A stretch of DNA of 64,000 bases from Moritella sp. (GTDB taxonomy: Bacteria; Pseudomonadota; Gammaproteobacteria; Enterobacterales; Moritellaceae): the NCBI RefSeq assembly GCF_013215705.1, contig NZ_JABSQR010000016.1, positions 1-64,000 of the forward strand, in the 5' to 3' direction. Under the pieces are notes generated by a model that searched no databases, had not been told where the DNA came from, and was given only the letters and a program-made list of their open reading frames with translations. A program made the position numbers and the translations under genes. Of the stretch, positions 38,176 through 47,388 are shown piece after piece (the stretch's first letter is position 1; each line of letters begins with the position of its first letter).

Positions 38176-38622
38176 TTATTGTTGAACTTCGGTCACTCGA
38201 CGATTAACAGGGTATCGTTCAAAATCTTCCCAGTAATGAATACCACCAATCATTTCTTTTACCGCAAAGCCTAAAGCTGATATTTTTAAGCCCGCTCTGG
38301 ACGCGCCATTACAACCAGGACCCCAGCAATAGACAACAAACAAAGTGTCCTTATCGTATTTTGCGAATGACTCACTATTGATGTCACTGTGAGGCATGCT
38401 AACGGCGGTTATTGCATGGCTTTTATCAAAGGCTTCTGTAGAGCGTACATCTAATAATATGAAGTTTTTATTATTTGCTTTACTATTTTCTTTACTGTTT
38501 CCTTTAATAGCGGCATACACATCTGAGCAATCAGTTTCGCAAGCAAGTTTAGCTGCAAAAAAGTCGTGAGCTTGTTGAGCAGGTGCCGCTTGGTAAAATA
38601 ATGTGTTTGTATTGTTAGGCAT
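38176..38622 (-). CDS. rhodanese-like sulfurtransferase domain protein
   Basis: A 148-residue single rhodanese domain. FILLDVRSTEAFDKSHAITA is the first conserved stretch and FVVYCWGPGCNGASRAGLKI holds the active-site loop. The reactive cysteine is either the first Cys (YCWGPGCNGAS) at the normal position or the second. Such domains move sulfur or serve in signalling; the partner is unknown. The gene is divergent from a LysR regulator 238 bp away, which may control it. Confidence 0.82.
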   Translation of the reverse strand: MPNNTNTLFYQAAPAQQAHDFFAAKLACETDCSDVYAAIKGNSKENSKANNKNFILLDVRSTEAFDKSHAITAVSMPHSDINSESFAKYDKDTLFVVYCWGPGCNGASRAGLKISALGFAVKEMIGGIHYWEDFERYPVNRRVTEVQQ

Positions 38623-38859
38623 AAATCTTCCTTGTGTTATGTGTTATGTGTTATTCATGACTGAATCAAATCGTTCGACTTCGATGGTGCTAATTTAGCG
38701 TGATTGAATTAAATGCAAAATTCATGATTTCTGAAGTCAGTGTTCAAGATAAATGAATGGTGAAATAATGACTTGAATCCAGCAGCTGGTATTATATTTG
38801 CCTTATACTGACTAAAAATGCTGCTCAGAATTTAATTGGACTGATTAAGGGGATTTACA

Positions 38860-39729
38860 TTGGAATTTTATCACTTACGTTCTTTCGTCGCTGTTGCTCA
38901 AACAGGTAATTTAACGCAAGCAGCAAAACGTTTATATACAACACCTCCCGCGATAAGTGCTCACATTAAAACACTTGAAGAAGAACTCTCCACGCCTTTA
39001 TTCATCCGCTCCAGTAAAGGTATGTCGTTAACCGATAAAGGCCAGTTACTGTTAAAAAAAGCACAAGCCACGCTAGACAGCGCTTTGGATTTTGTGAATC
39101 TGGCTGCGAATAACCAACATGAAATAATAGGGACATTTCACTTAGGTATTAACTTAACGGCCAAACAAATTAAACTACCTGAATTAGTCGAAAATTTACA
39201 AGAAAACTGTCCAGGTATCAGCTTGGATATTCACCAACAATCAACTGGGAAAACCATCAATGAGATTAGAGAACATCAATTAGATGGTGGTTATATTTTT
39301 GGTGATATTCCCGATGACTTTATCGGTGTCGCGGTTATGGAACAACAGATCACGACAGTGGCTCCAGTGACATTTGATTGTAGTAAAATAGTGACTCAAG
39401 CAGACCTTAGCATCCACCAGTGGATAATGATGGGCGACTATTGTCCTTTTGATGATTTCTTAAAAGGGATACTTGGAAATGATATCCCTTCGGTATTAAA
39501 AACAAGTGATGACGGTACTCGACTAGAGCTAGTAAAAAGTGGTCTAGGGCTAAGTTTACTAGAAATTGAAGAAGCTCTTTTGGCTGAAAGAACCGGCAAA
39601 GTTCAAATAATATCAGTTCTCGACTTTCCAGCTACCCTACATTTTGTGATTGCTAAAAATAGATCTCACGAGCCAGTAATAAATACATTAATGCAAGAAA
39701 TTAGAATCTTGTGGCGTTTGAAATTGTAG
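38860..39729 (+). CDS. LysR-family regulator
   Basis: A 289-residue LysR-type regulator. The helix-turn-helix is at residues 1-60 (FVAVAQTGNLTQAAKRLYTT) and the effector domain follows from about residue 90. The start is TTG at 38860, since AAGGGG stands 8 bases upstream and residue 2 is then the conserved E-F-Y-H-L-R-S-F start. It is divergent from the rhodanese-like gene, its likely target. The effector is not predictable. Confidence 0.87.
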   Translation: MEFYHLRSFVAVAQTGNLTQAAKRLYTTPPAISAHIKTLEEELSTPLFIRSSKGMSLTDKGQLLLKKAQATLDSALDFVNLAANNQHEIIGTFHLGINLTAKQIKLPELVENLQENCPGISLDIHQQSTGKTINEIREHQLDGGYIFGDIPDDFIGVAVMEQQITTVAPVTFDCSKIVTQADLSIHQWIMMGDYCPFDDFLKGILGNDIPSVLKTSDDGTRLELVKSGLGLSLLEIEEALLAERTGKVQIISVLDFPATLHFVIAKNRSHEPVINTLMQEIRILWRLKL

Positions 39730-39762
39730 AGTATTAAGAACTAAAGCCTGCCACTCTACAAT
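39723..39762. terminator. inverted repeat over the LysR stop
   Basis: ATTGTAGAGT and ACTCTACAAT are perfect 10-bp arms separated by 20 bases. The left arm contains the LysR stop codon. No T run, so the terminator call is weak. Confidence 0.45.
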
Positions 39763-39825
39763 ACCTCGATGCTACTAGTCCAGTAAATAATGGTGTATTA
39801 TTTCATTTCACTCATCTAGTTGTAG

Positions 39826-41181
39826 TTAGTTGAGTGCTACAGCGAGATCGCCCTCGACGGTACTTGAACAGGCTAATACAAATCCTTGCTCAATTTCATC
39901 TGCAGTGAGTGTTTCGGTGCTGGTTGACTTCACCGAGCCTTTGGTTACTTTACACTTACAAGAACCGCAAACCCCGGCGCGACATGCACCAATAACGGGA
40001 ACGCCATGTTTTTCTAATGCATCTAATAACAATGAACCTTGAATTACCTCTGCTTCAACTGCAAAGTCAGGGACGTGTAACATCACACTGGTTTCTGTAG
40101 CGCCTGATGAGATCTGTTCTTGCTGTGTATTATCCGCCGCCGGGGTAAAGCTTTCTTGGAAGAAGTTGGCCATATCAAAGTCACTTTCTTGGGCTATATT
40201 TTCAACCGCTTTCATGAAGCCGACAGGACCGCATAGGAAAATAGTGCGTTGGTTTAGATCTGGGTATAACTGTTGAATAACCTCTGTACTTACCATTCCG
40301 GTTTGATGTGACAATGCATTTTTTTCTGCATTGCTGTCCGCATTGTTGTTTGTATTTTTATCGGCACTGAAACTTGCAAAACCTTCACTGCTTTCTAACA
40401 GCAATTGCACGTTAAAGTTTTTATGCTGAGCAAGTAAGGTCTGCATTTCATCATGGAAGATAACGTTGTCTTTATCTCGGGCACAATGTAAGAATTCAAT
40501 GTCAGCATCGCCATTATGCGCTAATAATGTTTTTGCTATCGACATGACTGGGGTGATACCACAACCTGCGCTGATAAGCAGCAGTTTAGATTTGTGCTTG
40601 CAATCACTGCTATTGAATTGACCCGCAATGTTTAATGCTGACAAGCTATCGCCGATACTTAAGTTATCTGCCAGCCAGTTAGAGACTAGGCCATCGGGTA
40701 CGCGTTTAATGGTTAAACGTAACTGTTTTTGTTGCGGTACAGAGCTAATTGAATAGGCGCGGTAATGGGTTTTGCCATCAATGTTAACGGCTAAGGTAAC
40801 GAATTGACCGGGCTTAAAATCAAACTGTGCTTGGTCTGCGGCTGCAAAGGTAAAACTCATCGAGTCATGCGTTTCTAATTCACGCTTAACTAACACTAAT
40901 GGCGTTGTTGAAGGCGACCATGCTGCTGGTTTTAAGCTGGGCTTAGTGATTTTTTCACTAAGTGAGAAATTCAGTTTTGGCGTTGCAAGCTTTGATGATG
41001 GTTTTGCTGAGTTCTTTGAGCTACTGCCGCCTAGAGCAAAGCTAAGCTTAGGTGGAGATAGTTTAGAAGTAGACAGCTTTGGTGATAAAGGTTTAGGTGT
41101 AGATAGTTTCAGGGGCTTAAGTACTGGTGAAGAAAGTGCTGGTGGAGAAAGCGTTGAAGACGGCGTATTTGAAGAAGACAT
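39826..41181 (-). CDS. hcr: NADH oxidoreductase Hcr with long N-terminal tail
   Basis: Electron donor to the hybrid cluster protein. It has 451 residues, a ferredoxin-NADP reductase-like FAD domain (about residues 105-210, with FKPGQFVTLAVNIDG and HYRAYSISSVP), an NADH domain and a C-terminal plant-type 2Fe-2S ferredoxin with CRAGVCGSCKCKV and LACSS. E. coli Hcr is about 320 residues; the extra is a low-complexity tail of about 85 residues rich in Ser, Pro, Lys, Leu (e.g. SPPKLSFALGG), plus a linker. The gene is 134 bp after hcp and on the same strand, so co-transcribed. Confidence 0.92.
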   Translation of the reverse strand: MSSSNTPSSTLSPPALSSPVLKPLKLSTPKPLSPKLSTSKLSPPKLSFALGGSSSKNSAKPSSKLATPKLNFSLSEKITKPSLKPAAWSPSTTPLVLVKRELETHDSMSFTFAAADQAQFDFKPGQFVTLAVNIDGKTHYRAYSISSVPQQKQLRLTIKRVPDGLVSNWLADNLSIGDSLSALNIAGQFNSSDCKHKSKLLLISAGCGITPVMSIAKTLLAHNGDADIEFLHCARDKDNVIFHDEMQTLLAQHKNFNVQLLLESSEGFASFSADKNTNNNADSNAEKNALSHQTGMVSTEVIQQLYPDLNQRTIFLCGPVGFMKAVENIAQESDFDMANFFQESFTPAADNTQQEQISSGATETSVMLHVPDFAVEAEVIQGSLLLDALEKHGVPVIGACRAGVCGSCKCKVTKGSVKSTSTETLTADEIEQGFVLACSSTVEGDLAVALN

Positions 41182-41280
41182 TATTGCACCTATCGCAGTG
41201 ATAATTTAAGGTTTGAATGGTTTATGGCGTGTCGAACGTCTTTAACCAATGCGGCATATTACCGCATTGATCAACGAGTG

Positions 41281-41326
41281 CTATTTACCAGCTAATACTA
41301 TTTACCAGCTAATACTATTTACCAGA
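41281..41326. repeat. 17-bp tandem repeat at the hcp 3' end
   Basis: CTATTTACCAGCTAATA occurs twice in full and then as CTATTTACCAG. The last, partial copy is the hcp stop region itself (minus strand ...SGK then TAG), so the 3' end of hcp was duplicated twice by slippage. Read on the minus strand, each copy adds a new in-frame or shifted stop after the true one, so the protein is unaffected. Confidence 0.9.
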
Positions 41327-42979
41327 CAACATTGTTGCTAAGTCAGTATCAACGTCACCGATACTGCGCATATCAAAGTTATCTTGTAATGCTTTGATCA
41401 AGTTATCAGTTAAGAATGCTGGCGCTGTAGGACCGGTATAAATACCTTTGATACCTAACGCGAATAACGTCAGTAGCACCACAATGGCTTTCTGTTCAAA
41501 CCAAGACAATACAATTGTTAACGGTAATTCATTTATGCCACAATCAAACTCTTCTGCTAATGCTAATACCAGTTGGATAGCGGAGTAAGTATCGTTACAT
41601 TGGCCAACATCTAATAGACGTGGGATGCCATTAATATCGCCAAATTCTTTCTTGTTGAAACGGTATTTACCACAAGCCAAGGTTAATACAATCGAATCTT
41701 TCGGGGTGTTTACGGCTAAATCAGTGAAGTAACTGCGTTCTGACTTATCACCGTCACAACCACCGATTAAGAAGAAGTGTTTGATGTTACCGGCTTTCAC
41801 TTCGTTGATAACCGCAGGTGCCGCTTCCATTAATGCATTGCGACCAAAGCCGACTGTGATCTGGTGTTCAATTTCGGTGTGCGCAATACCCGATTGTGCT
41901 AAGGCACATTCGATCACTTGTGAGAAATCATCACCTTCAATATGGACAACGCCAGGCCAGCCAACAATGCTACGGGTGAATAGACGATCTGCGTATTGAC
42001 CCACATTCGGATTGATTAGACAGTTAGATGTCATTACGATCGCACCGGGGAAGTTAGCAAATTCTTTTTGCTGATTTTGCCAAGCGCTACCGAAGTTACC
42101 AACTAAGTGCGGGTATTTATTCAGTTCTGGGTAACCGTGCGCAGGTAACATTTCACCGTTGGTATAAACATTGATGCCTTTGCCTTCGGTTTGTTGCAGG
42201 ATCTTTTCTAAATCGTGTAAGTCATGACCCGAAACTAAAATACATTTACCGGCAATCGGTTTTACGTTTACTTGCGTTGGTTGTGGGTGACCAAAGGTAT
42301 CTGTTTCACCCTTGTCTAACATTTCCATAATACGATAGTTGAGTAAACCAATTTGCATCGATGTTTCTAATAACGCATTTGCATCTGTCGGCTCAGTACC
42401 TAAGAATGCCATGATTTGATGATATTCCCCGTTTACTGCTTCGTCGCTCTGACCAAGTACATTGGCGTGTTCCATGTATGCTGCCGCACCTTTAAGGCCG
42501 TATAAGCATAATAAACGTAGACCAATGATGTCTTCGTGTAATTCGTCATGACCACGGTTAACCGCGGCTTCGGGCGCAAAGTTCATGACTTCTTCAGCGG
42601 TTGCTGGTAATACGAATTGCGCTGCTGGAGATAATTCAGGTAATTCTTCACCCGCAGCCGCTGCAGCCGCCATTACTTGTGTGCGTAGTTGGATTTTGTA
42701 ACGCTCTGCAATTGCAGTGTATTCAGTAATACGTTCTGGCACAAAGTTAACGTTGGTTAACGTAGAGAAGAATGCACGAGGTGCCCAAGCATCGATTTCA
42801 GCATCAATGATGTTGTATTTACGTGCTAGTTCGGCCCAGAAAGACACGCCTTGTAAATTAAATACTAAAACGTCTTGTAGGTCTGAAACGTCAGCCGTTT
42901 TACCACACATACCTTGAGTATAAGAGCAGCCTTTAGACACAGGCGTTTGAACAGTTTGCTCACATTGAATACAGAACAT
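41315..42979 (-). CDS. hcp: hybrid cluster protein (hydroxylamine reductase / S-nitrosylase)
   Basis: A 554-residue cytoplasmic iron-sulfur protein. The N-terminal cysteines C3, C6, C18, C25 match class II Hcp ([10 protein letters not shown] then [20 protein letters not shown]). Family ligand stretches [30 protein letters not shown] and [16 protein letters not shown] are present. In E. coli Hcp reduces nitric oxide at low level and drives protein S-nitrosylation; hydroxylamine reduction is the older assay. It is followed by hcr. The upstream region has a sigma-54 promoter and NorR sites, so it should respond to nitric oxide. Confidence 0.96.
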   Translation of the reverse strand: MFCIQCEQTVQTPVSKGCSYTQGMCGKTADVSDLQDVLVFNLQGVSFWAELARKYNIIDAEIDAWAPRAFFSTLTNVNFVPERITEYTAIAERYKIQLRTQVMAAAAAAGEELPELSPAAQFVLPATAEEVMNFAPEAAVNRGHDELHEDIIGLRLLCLYGLKGAAAYMEHANVLGQSDEAVNGEYHQIMAFLGTEPTDANALLETSMQIGLLNYRIMEMLDKGETDTFGHPQPTQVNVKPIAGKCILVSGHDLHDLEKILQQTEGKGINVYTNGEMLPAHGYPELNKYPHLVGNFGSAWQNQQKEFANFPGAIVMTSNCLINPNVGQYADRLFTRSIVGWPGVVHIEGDDFSQVIECALAQSGIAHTEIEHQITVGFGRNALMEAAPAVINEVKAGNIKHFFLIGGCDGDKSERSYFTDLAVNTPKDSIVLTLACGKYRFNKKEFGDINGIPRLLDVGQCNDTYSAIQLVLALAEEFDCGINELPLTIVLSWFEQKAIVVLLTLFALGIKGIYTGPTAPAFLTDNLIKALQDNFDMRSIGDVDTDLATMLSGK

Positions 42980-43034
42980 TTAAGACTCCATTATAATTAT
43001 TGATATCGATTTAACGATGATCTCAGAATCTATA

Positions 43035-43052
43035 TTGCACTGAACGTGCCAA
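43035..43052 (-). promoter_or_regulatory. sigma-54 promoter of hcp
   Basis: Read on the minus strand, TTGGCACGTTCAGTGCAA has GG and GC exactly 12 bases apart, as in the sigma-54 consensus TGGCAC-N5-TTGCA. It lies about 55-75 bp upstream of the hcp start. The adjacent norR encodes a sigma-54 activator. Confidence 0.85.
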
Positions 43053-43103
43053 CTTATATCTTGTTGATATTTATGGTTTTTGTGTTTTTTAGTTTGTTCT
43101 GCT

Positions 43104-43143
43104 GATGTACTAACTACATCAAATTCGATGTGATTAGTACATC
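43104..43143. promoter_or_regulatory. NorR enhancer: 40-bp palindrome with two GT-N7-AC sites
   Basis: Arms GATGTACTAACTACATC and GATGTGATTAGTACATC pair at 15 of 17 positions. Each arm holds a GT-N7-AC NorR half-site (43107-43117 and 43130-43140). They stand about 55-105 bp upstream of the -24/-12 promoter, the right place for an enhancer that NorR hexamers bind. E. coli norVW has three such sites; only two are seen here. Confidence 0.75.
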
Positions 43144-43204
43144 ATTTATACCCAAGTTACTGCAATATATGTTTAAGACGTCGCTAAATACGGCGCAACT
43201 TTAA

Positions 43205-44770
43205 CTAAAGTGCTGCTGCGCGTAACTCTTTGGGTTTAATACCTAATTTTTTACCCATTTTATACAGATTACCGCGATCCATCTGTAAGAATTCAGCCGC
43301 TTGTGCCCAAACAAAGTTTGATTGCAGCAGGGCATGGGAGATTAATTTAGTTTGATATACTTCGACTGCGCCGCGTAATTCAAATGATGTCGTCGGTAAG
43401 TCATCCGTTTCTGTTTCTGTGGTGTACGAATAAGTATGGCTAACTTCATCTGATAAGTGCTGTTGTAGGATCAGGCTTTGCTGTGCTTGAATGGCCCTTA
43501 ATCCTGCACGCATTAAGGTATGTTCTAATTCTCGCACGTTCCCCGGCCAACTATAATTATTCAGTGCTGTTAATGCCTGCGGATGCAGTTGCAATTTAGC
43601 GACATTAAATTGCGAACGAACGCGATCAAGAATATGCCCAGATAATACCGCGACATCACCTTTGCGATCACGCAGTGGGGGTACGTTAATTGGGAACACA
43701 TTTAAACGATGATACAGATCACTACGAAATTGACCAGCGGCGATTTCTTCGGTTAAATTACGGTTAGTTGCGGCGATAATGCGGACATTGACCATTAAGT
43801 TCTTATCTGCACCGACTCGTTGCACTTCGCCTTGCTGGATAACTCGCAGTAATTTAGCTTGCATTAATAAGGGTAATTCACCGATCTCATCTAAGAATAT
43901 GGTTCCGCCATCGGCCAGTTCAAATTTACCTGCGCGGTTGCTGTGTGCTCCGGTAAATGCACCTTTGACGTGGCCAAATAGCTCACTTTCTGCCAAGCTT
44001 TCGGGTAATGCCGCGCAGTTAACGTAAATCATCGGTTGTGTCGCACGTGAGGAATTGGAGTGGACAGCATGGGCTACCAGCTCTTTACCTGTGCCAGTCT
44101 CACCACTGATTAATACCGCATAATCGGAATAGGCAACCATGTTGATATTATCGCGTAGGGTCTGTATTTCAGGGCTTATACCTACCAATTCACCGCCTTT
44201 ATTTCGAGCTTCTTGAATGAGTACTTGATTCATATTTTGCTGTTGCTGGTGGCTTTTACGTAGGGCTTCAACTTGATTTACATTACGGATTGTTGCAGCG
44301 GCTAATGCGGCAAACGTGGCGACGGTGATATCGTCGATACGTTTGAAAGCGCCGACCTGCAAGGCATCCAGGGTGATAAGGCCAACTAAATGATCTTCAA
44401 CATATAAGCTACAACCCATGCAGTCATGCACGTCTATCGACCGATTCGGATCATTTTTTAATAACCCGTCAAAGGGGTCGGGCAGGGTTGAGCTTGCCGG
44501 AAAGCGTACTGGTTCACGGTTGGCCAGAATAGCTTGTAGGCGAGGGTGCTGTTGCGGGTCGAAGCGTTGGCCTAATACTTCATCGGATAAACCATTGACG
44601 GCAGCTGCTGACAATAACCCTTTATCGTCAAGAATGAACAAAGCACTGGCATCACAAGGTAGAACCGACTGTAACGATTGCATCAAACGCTGGTAATGAT
44701 GACCTGACGGTAAATTTAAATTGAGATCGAGTGCAATTTGTAACATTGCTTGGTCGAGGGGAGTCTGCAT
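43205..44770 (-). CDS. norR: nitric-oxide-sensing sigma-54 activator NorR
   Basis: A 521-residue enhancer-binding activator. The N-terminal GAF domain, which binds NO at a non-haem iron, carries the family stretch SSTLPDPFDGLL. The AAA+ domain has Walker A GETGTGKELVA and the sigma-54 contact loop GAFTGA. The C-terminal helix-turn-helix is WAQAAEFLQMDRGNLYKMGK. No norVW genes are present; the hcp-hcr unit directly downstream carries its sites and sigma-54 promoter, so here NorR likely serves hcp. In Vibrionaceae NorR is likewise linked with hcp. Confidence 0.93.
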   Translation of the reverse strand: MQTPLDQAMLQIALDLNLNLPSGHHYQRLMQSLQSVLPCDASALFILDDKGLLSAAAVNGLSDEVLGQRFDPQQHPRLQAILANREPVRFPASSTLPDPFDGLLKNDPNRSIDVHDCMGCSLYVEDHLVGLITLDALQVGAFKRIDDITVATFAALAAATIRNVNQVEALRKSHQQQQNMNQVLIQEARNKGGELVGISPEIQTLRDNINMVAYSDYAVLISGETGTGKELVAHAVHSNSSRATQPMIYVNCAALPESLAESELFGHVKGAFTGAHSNRAGKFELADGGTIFLDEIGELPLLMQAKLLRVIQQGEVQRVGADKNLMVNVRIIAATNRNLTEEIAAGQFRSDLYHRLNVFPINVPPLRDRKGDVAVLSGHILDRVRSQFNVAKLQLHPQALTALNNYSWPGNVRELEHTLMRAGLRAIQAQQSLILQQHLSDEVSHTYSYTTETETDDLPTTSFELRGAVEVYQTKLISHALLQSNFVWAQAAEFLQMDRGNLYKMGKKLGIKPKELRAAAL

Positions 44771-45003
44771 ACTTAGGCCTTAATATTGAACGTGATGTGA
44801 TTTTTACATCGCGATGCAATGGCTGTAAATGGCGATATGCTGAAACGTGGGGTATAACGGAGGCTTTGTTGATCTTGATTAATATTATAAGGGATTATTT
44901 TAGTAAGTATTATTTTAAAGGCTGATTTATAGGTGGTTTTATAAATACAAGTTACCGTATTATGGACGTAAAGTTTAATACTTAATGATGAACAATTATT
45001 TAC

Positions 45004-45079
45004 ATACCCAAGTTACTTCGGTTTGTCCAGATATCCCAGCTAGTCTCTGATACAGCATCTTGAAGTAGTTTGGGTATAG
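45004..45079. repeat. small palindromic repeat element, copy 1
   Basis: A 76-bp element whose ends, ATACCCAAGTTACTTC and GAAGTAGTTTGGGTAT, are near-perfect inverted repeats. Its right half (TCTCTGATACAGCATCTTGA and onward) recurs at 47819 and its left end (ATACCCAAGTTACT) recurs at 43148. Size and shape fit a REP/MITE-like non-autonomous element. Confidence 0.65.
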
Positions 45080-45095
45080 ATAGAAGGATGCTTAA

Positions 45096-45620
45096 ATGAA
45101 GATATTAGCAATATCAGGAAGTCTAAGGAAAGACTCTTATAACACAGCGCTACTTAAGGCAATGAAAGCGCTAGCACCAGAACATATCGAAATCACATTC
45201 TTTGATGAATTGGGTCTCATACCACTTTTCAATCCTGATATAGATCCAAATACAGTCGCAAATGTAATAGCCCTTAAAAACAGCCTTGCAGCAACTGATG
45301 GCCTTTTCTTTTCGAGTCCTGAATATGCGCATGGCATTAGTGGTGTTTTAAAAAATGCCCTAGATTGGCTGGTGAGTGGCGAAGAATTTGTTGATATGCC
45401 TGTCGCTATTTTTAATACCTCTCCACGAGCCTCGCACGCATTGGACTCTTTGTACGAAATCGTTCGTACCATGTCTGGAAATATCATCGATAGCGCATGC
45501 ATCACTGTTCCGTTACTTGGTAGCAATTTAACAGCAGAAGGTATAGTGGAAGATCATTTCATGTCAGAATCGATAACGTCAGCGATCAATGCTTTTTACG
45601 TCGCTATCGTTAATAACTGA
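45096..45620 (+). CDS. NADPH-dependent FMN reductase family protein
   Basis: A 174-residue flavodoxin-like reductase of the SsuE/ChrR-type family. The FMN phosphate loop is SGSLRKDSYNTAL and the second marker SSPEYAHGISGVLKNALDWL is the usual family motif. Members reduce FMN, quinones or chromate; a specific substrate is not clear. The ATG follows GAAGGA. It stands alone, just right of a repeat element. Confidence 0.9.
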   Translation: MKILAISGSLRKDSYNTALLKAMKALAPEHIEITFFDELGLIPLFNPDIDPNTVANVIALKNSLAATDGLFFSSPEYAHGISGVLKNALDWLVSGEEFVDMPVAIFNTSPRASHALDSLYEIVRTMSGNIIDSACITVPLLGSNLTAEGIVEDHFMSESITSAINAFYVAIVNN

Positions 45621-45741
45621 AATCTAATTATTTATTAAATGTTGCTTCATTTAAGTCTAATAAATCATTCTAATCCCACACTTTAGAGTTAATCAAAAAT
45701 GGTATTCTTATTTTATAAATGATTAGATAAGGAATTTAACC

Positions 45742-46278
45742 ATGACTCAAGACAATATTAGCCTGCGTTATGCATTACCCAGTAACAACATAGATGCGAT
45801 GAAAAAATTAGCTGTTATTTTAAATATAATGCCTCATAAATTAGTTGGTGATGAGAATGAAATTGTAACGGCAATGATAGGTTGTATTTTATACAGGCAT
45901 TTAGATCGATTTGATCAAATGTCTGTCATGAAAAAGGTTATAGGCCTATCACACGGTCCATTAAAAAGTGTACTTCAAGTCAAGTGTTTAGATTCTAAGG
46001 TTAATCCACAATGGGCTGAATGGTCTCTGACAAATGAGGAATTGACTGAAATTTTGGGTTTTCATAATGAATTAAACCGTTTATCAAGTCTTGTTGGTGG
46101 AAATCCGGGAGGTTATGGTATTGGTGCATCAGTATGGAGTCTTATCAAACAAGGAAAATCGACAAAAAATATAGCAGTTTTAGTCACATCGTTAGTTATT
46201 ATGGGATTACATGAATTTTCCTATAGTGAAACGAAAAAATATTCAGCCGAATTAGAACGAAGAAAGGGTATAAGATAG
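45742..46278 (+). CDS. unknown soluble protein, first of a three-gene cluster
   Basis: A 178-residue protein I do not recognise. It has no signal peptide. A helical N-terminal part (SNNIDAMKKLAVILNIMPHK) is followed by a middle (LTNEELTEILGFHNELNRLS) and then a glycine-rich, moderately hydrophobic segment, VGGNPGGYGIGASVWSLI, and a basic end. AAGGAATTTAACC precedes the ATG. It is 8 bp from the next gene, so operon structure is likely. The glycine-rich hydrophobic turn might mean a membrane-active or toxin-like protein, but this is a guess. Confidence 0.55.
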   Translation: MTQDNISLRYALPSNNIDAMKKLAVILNIMPHKLVGDENEIVTAMIGCILYRHLDRFDQMSVMKKVIGLSHGPLKSVLQVKCLDSKVNPQWAEWSLTNEELTEILGFHNELNRLSSLVGGNPGGYGIGASVWSLIKQGKSTKNIAVLVTSLVIMGLHEFSYSETKKYSAELERRKGIR

Positions 46279-46286
46279 GGATAATT

Positions 46287-46646
46287 ATGAATTTTATAAA
46301 ATCTTCAAGTATGTTTTTTTTTATATACGTACCATTTACTTTTTTTTCAATTTATCTAAATAGACTGCTTGGTTTTTCACCTACGGTTGGATTGAATATT
46401 GCAGTGCTAGTAATCACTACTTTGATTGTAATTAGAACTGGTTACATTAACTTATCAGAAAACAAGATTAGTATATTTTTTTCTATATTTGGTAGTGGAT
46501 GTTGCGTAATAACTCTTTATATTTTAGCTGCTTTGTTTGATGAATTTATACCACCATCGTTAGGGGAAAGCCTTTCTTCATTTATCTTCAACGCAGTGGT
46601 TATGTATATCGTAATCAATTTGTCTTTAAAAAAATATGATTTTTAG
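46287..46646 (+). CDS. unknown four-TM membrane protein
   Basis: A 119-residue very hydrophobic protein. TM helices are at about residues 7-27 (SMFFFIYVPFTFFSIYL), 33-50 (VGLNIAVLVITTLIVIRTG), 62-86 and 95-115. I do not recognise the family. AGGGATAATT precedes the ATG and only 8 bp separate it from the upstream gene. It lies in the middle of a soluble-membrane-secreted trio, a layout often seen in toxin-immunity or transport pairs, though nothing here proves it. Confidence 0.55.
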   Translation: MNFIKSSSMFFFIYVPFTFFSIYLNRLLGFSPTVGLNIAVLVITTLIVIRTGYINLSENKISIFFSIFGSGCCVITLYILAALFDEFIPPSLGESLSSFIFNAVVMYIVINLSLKKYDF

Positions 46647-46691
46647 CCTCGAATTTATAAAATAGCGATAACCTGAAAGCAAGGGGACAAC

Positions 46692-47249
46692 ATGTTTATA
46701 CGAAATTTATTGATGACGATTGTGATAGGTTTATCCACTAACGTTTATGCAAGTAGTGACGATGAACATGAATTAATCCTATTTGGATACAATAAACTTT
46801 CAGTTCAACTTGTCGAATTTAATCGTAAATTCATAGAATGCAATAATAAATCGGTCAATACATCACTTCCTGATTTTGTGATTAAAGAATTGAAAGTTTT
46901 AGAAAAAACTTTCGGTGCGGCTGATACTTTTGATACTTTGAGTTATATGTATTCTAAAGCGGTTAAGACCTGCGCACAGCAAGAGTATGTAAGGTTGATG
47001 GAATTTTTGATTCTTACTGATTTTATAAATGAAAATGAAAATATTAATTATATTGATGAGCTTATAGTCGATATTAAAATTGTTTTTTTTGGTGGTATAA
47101 CTCTTGAGAAAGAACAATATTTTGAAACGTTACCTCGGGCTATTAGAGATGAATTTAATTCAATAGAAGAATTGCAAACCCCCTTTGATATTTCAAGTAT
47201 ATATCTAGCATTATGGCCAAATAATAAATCATTATTATTTGAAAGATAA
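46692..47249 (+). CDS. unknown secreted or periplasmic protein
   Basis: A 185-residue protein with a signal peptide, MFIRNLLMTIVIGLSTNVYA then SSDDEHELI, cleaved after A-S-S or VYA. The mature part is acidic and helical (LKVLEKTFGAADTFDTLSYM) with a single cysteine pair at about residues 49 and 95. No known family. It starts 45 bp after the membrane gene with the strong site AAGGGGACAAC, so it is the third gene of the cluster. AT content is high, unlike neighbours such as norR. Confidence 0.55.
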   Translation: MFIRNLLMTIVIGLSTNVYASSDDEHELILFGYNKLSVQLVEFNRKFIECNNKSVNTSLPDFVIKELKVLEKTFGAADTFDTLSYMYSKAVKTCAQQEYVRLMEFLILTDFINENENINYIDELIVDIKIVFFGGITLEKEQYFETLPRAIRDEFNSIEELQTPFDISSIYLALWPNNKSLLFER

Positions 47250-47388
47250 GTTATTAATAATAGTAGAGCTACTTATATCAGTGCTTATAACTAAGTAATG
47301 TAATGATGATAAGTGTGTCGTATCAACAGCTGATTAGACACAAGAACGTCATTATAAACAATCATTTATAATTTGGGATTGAGTCGCT

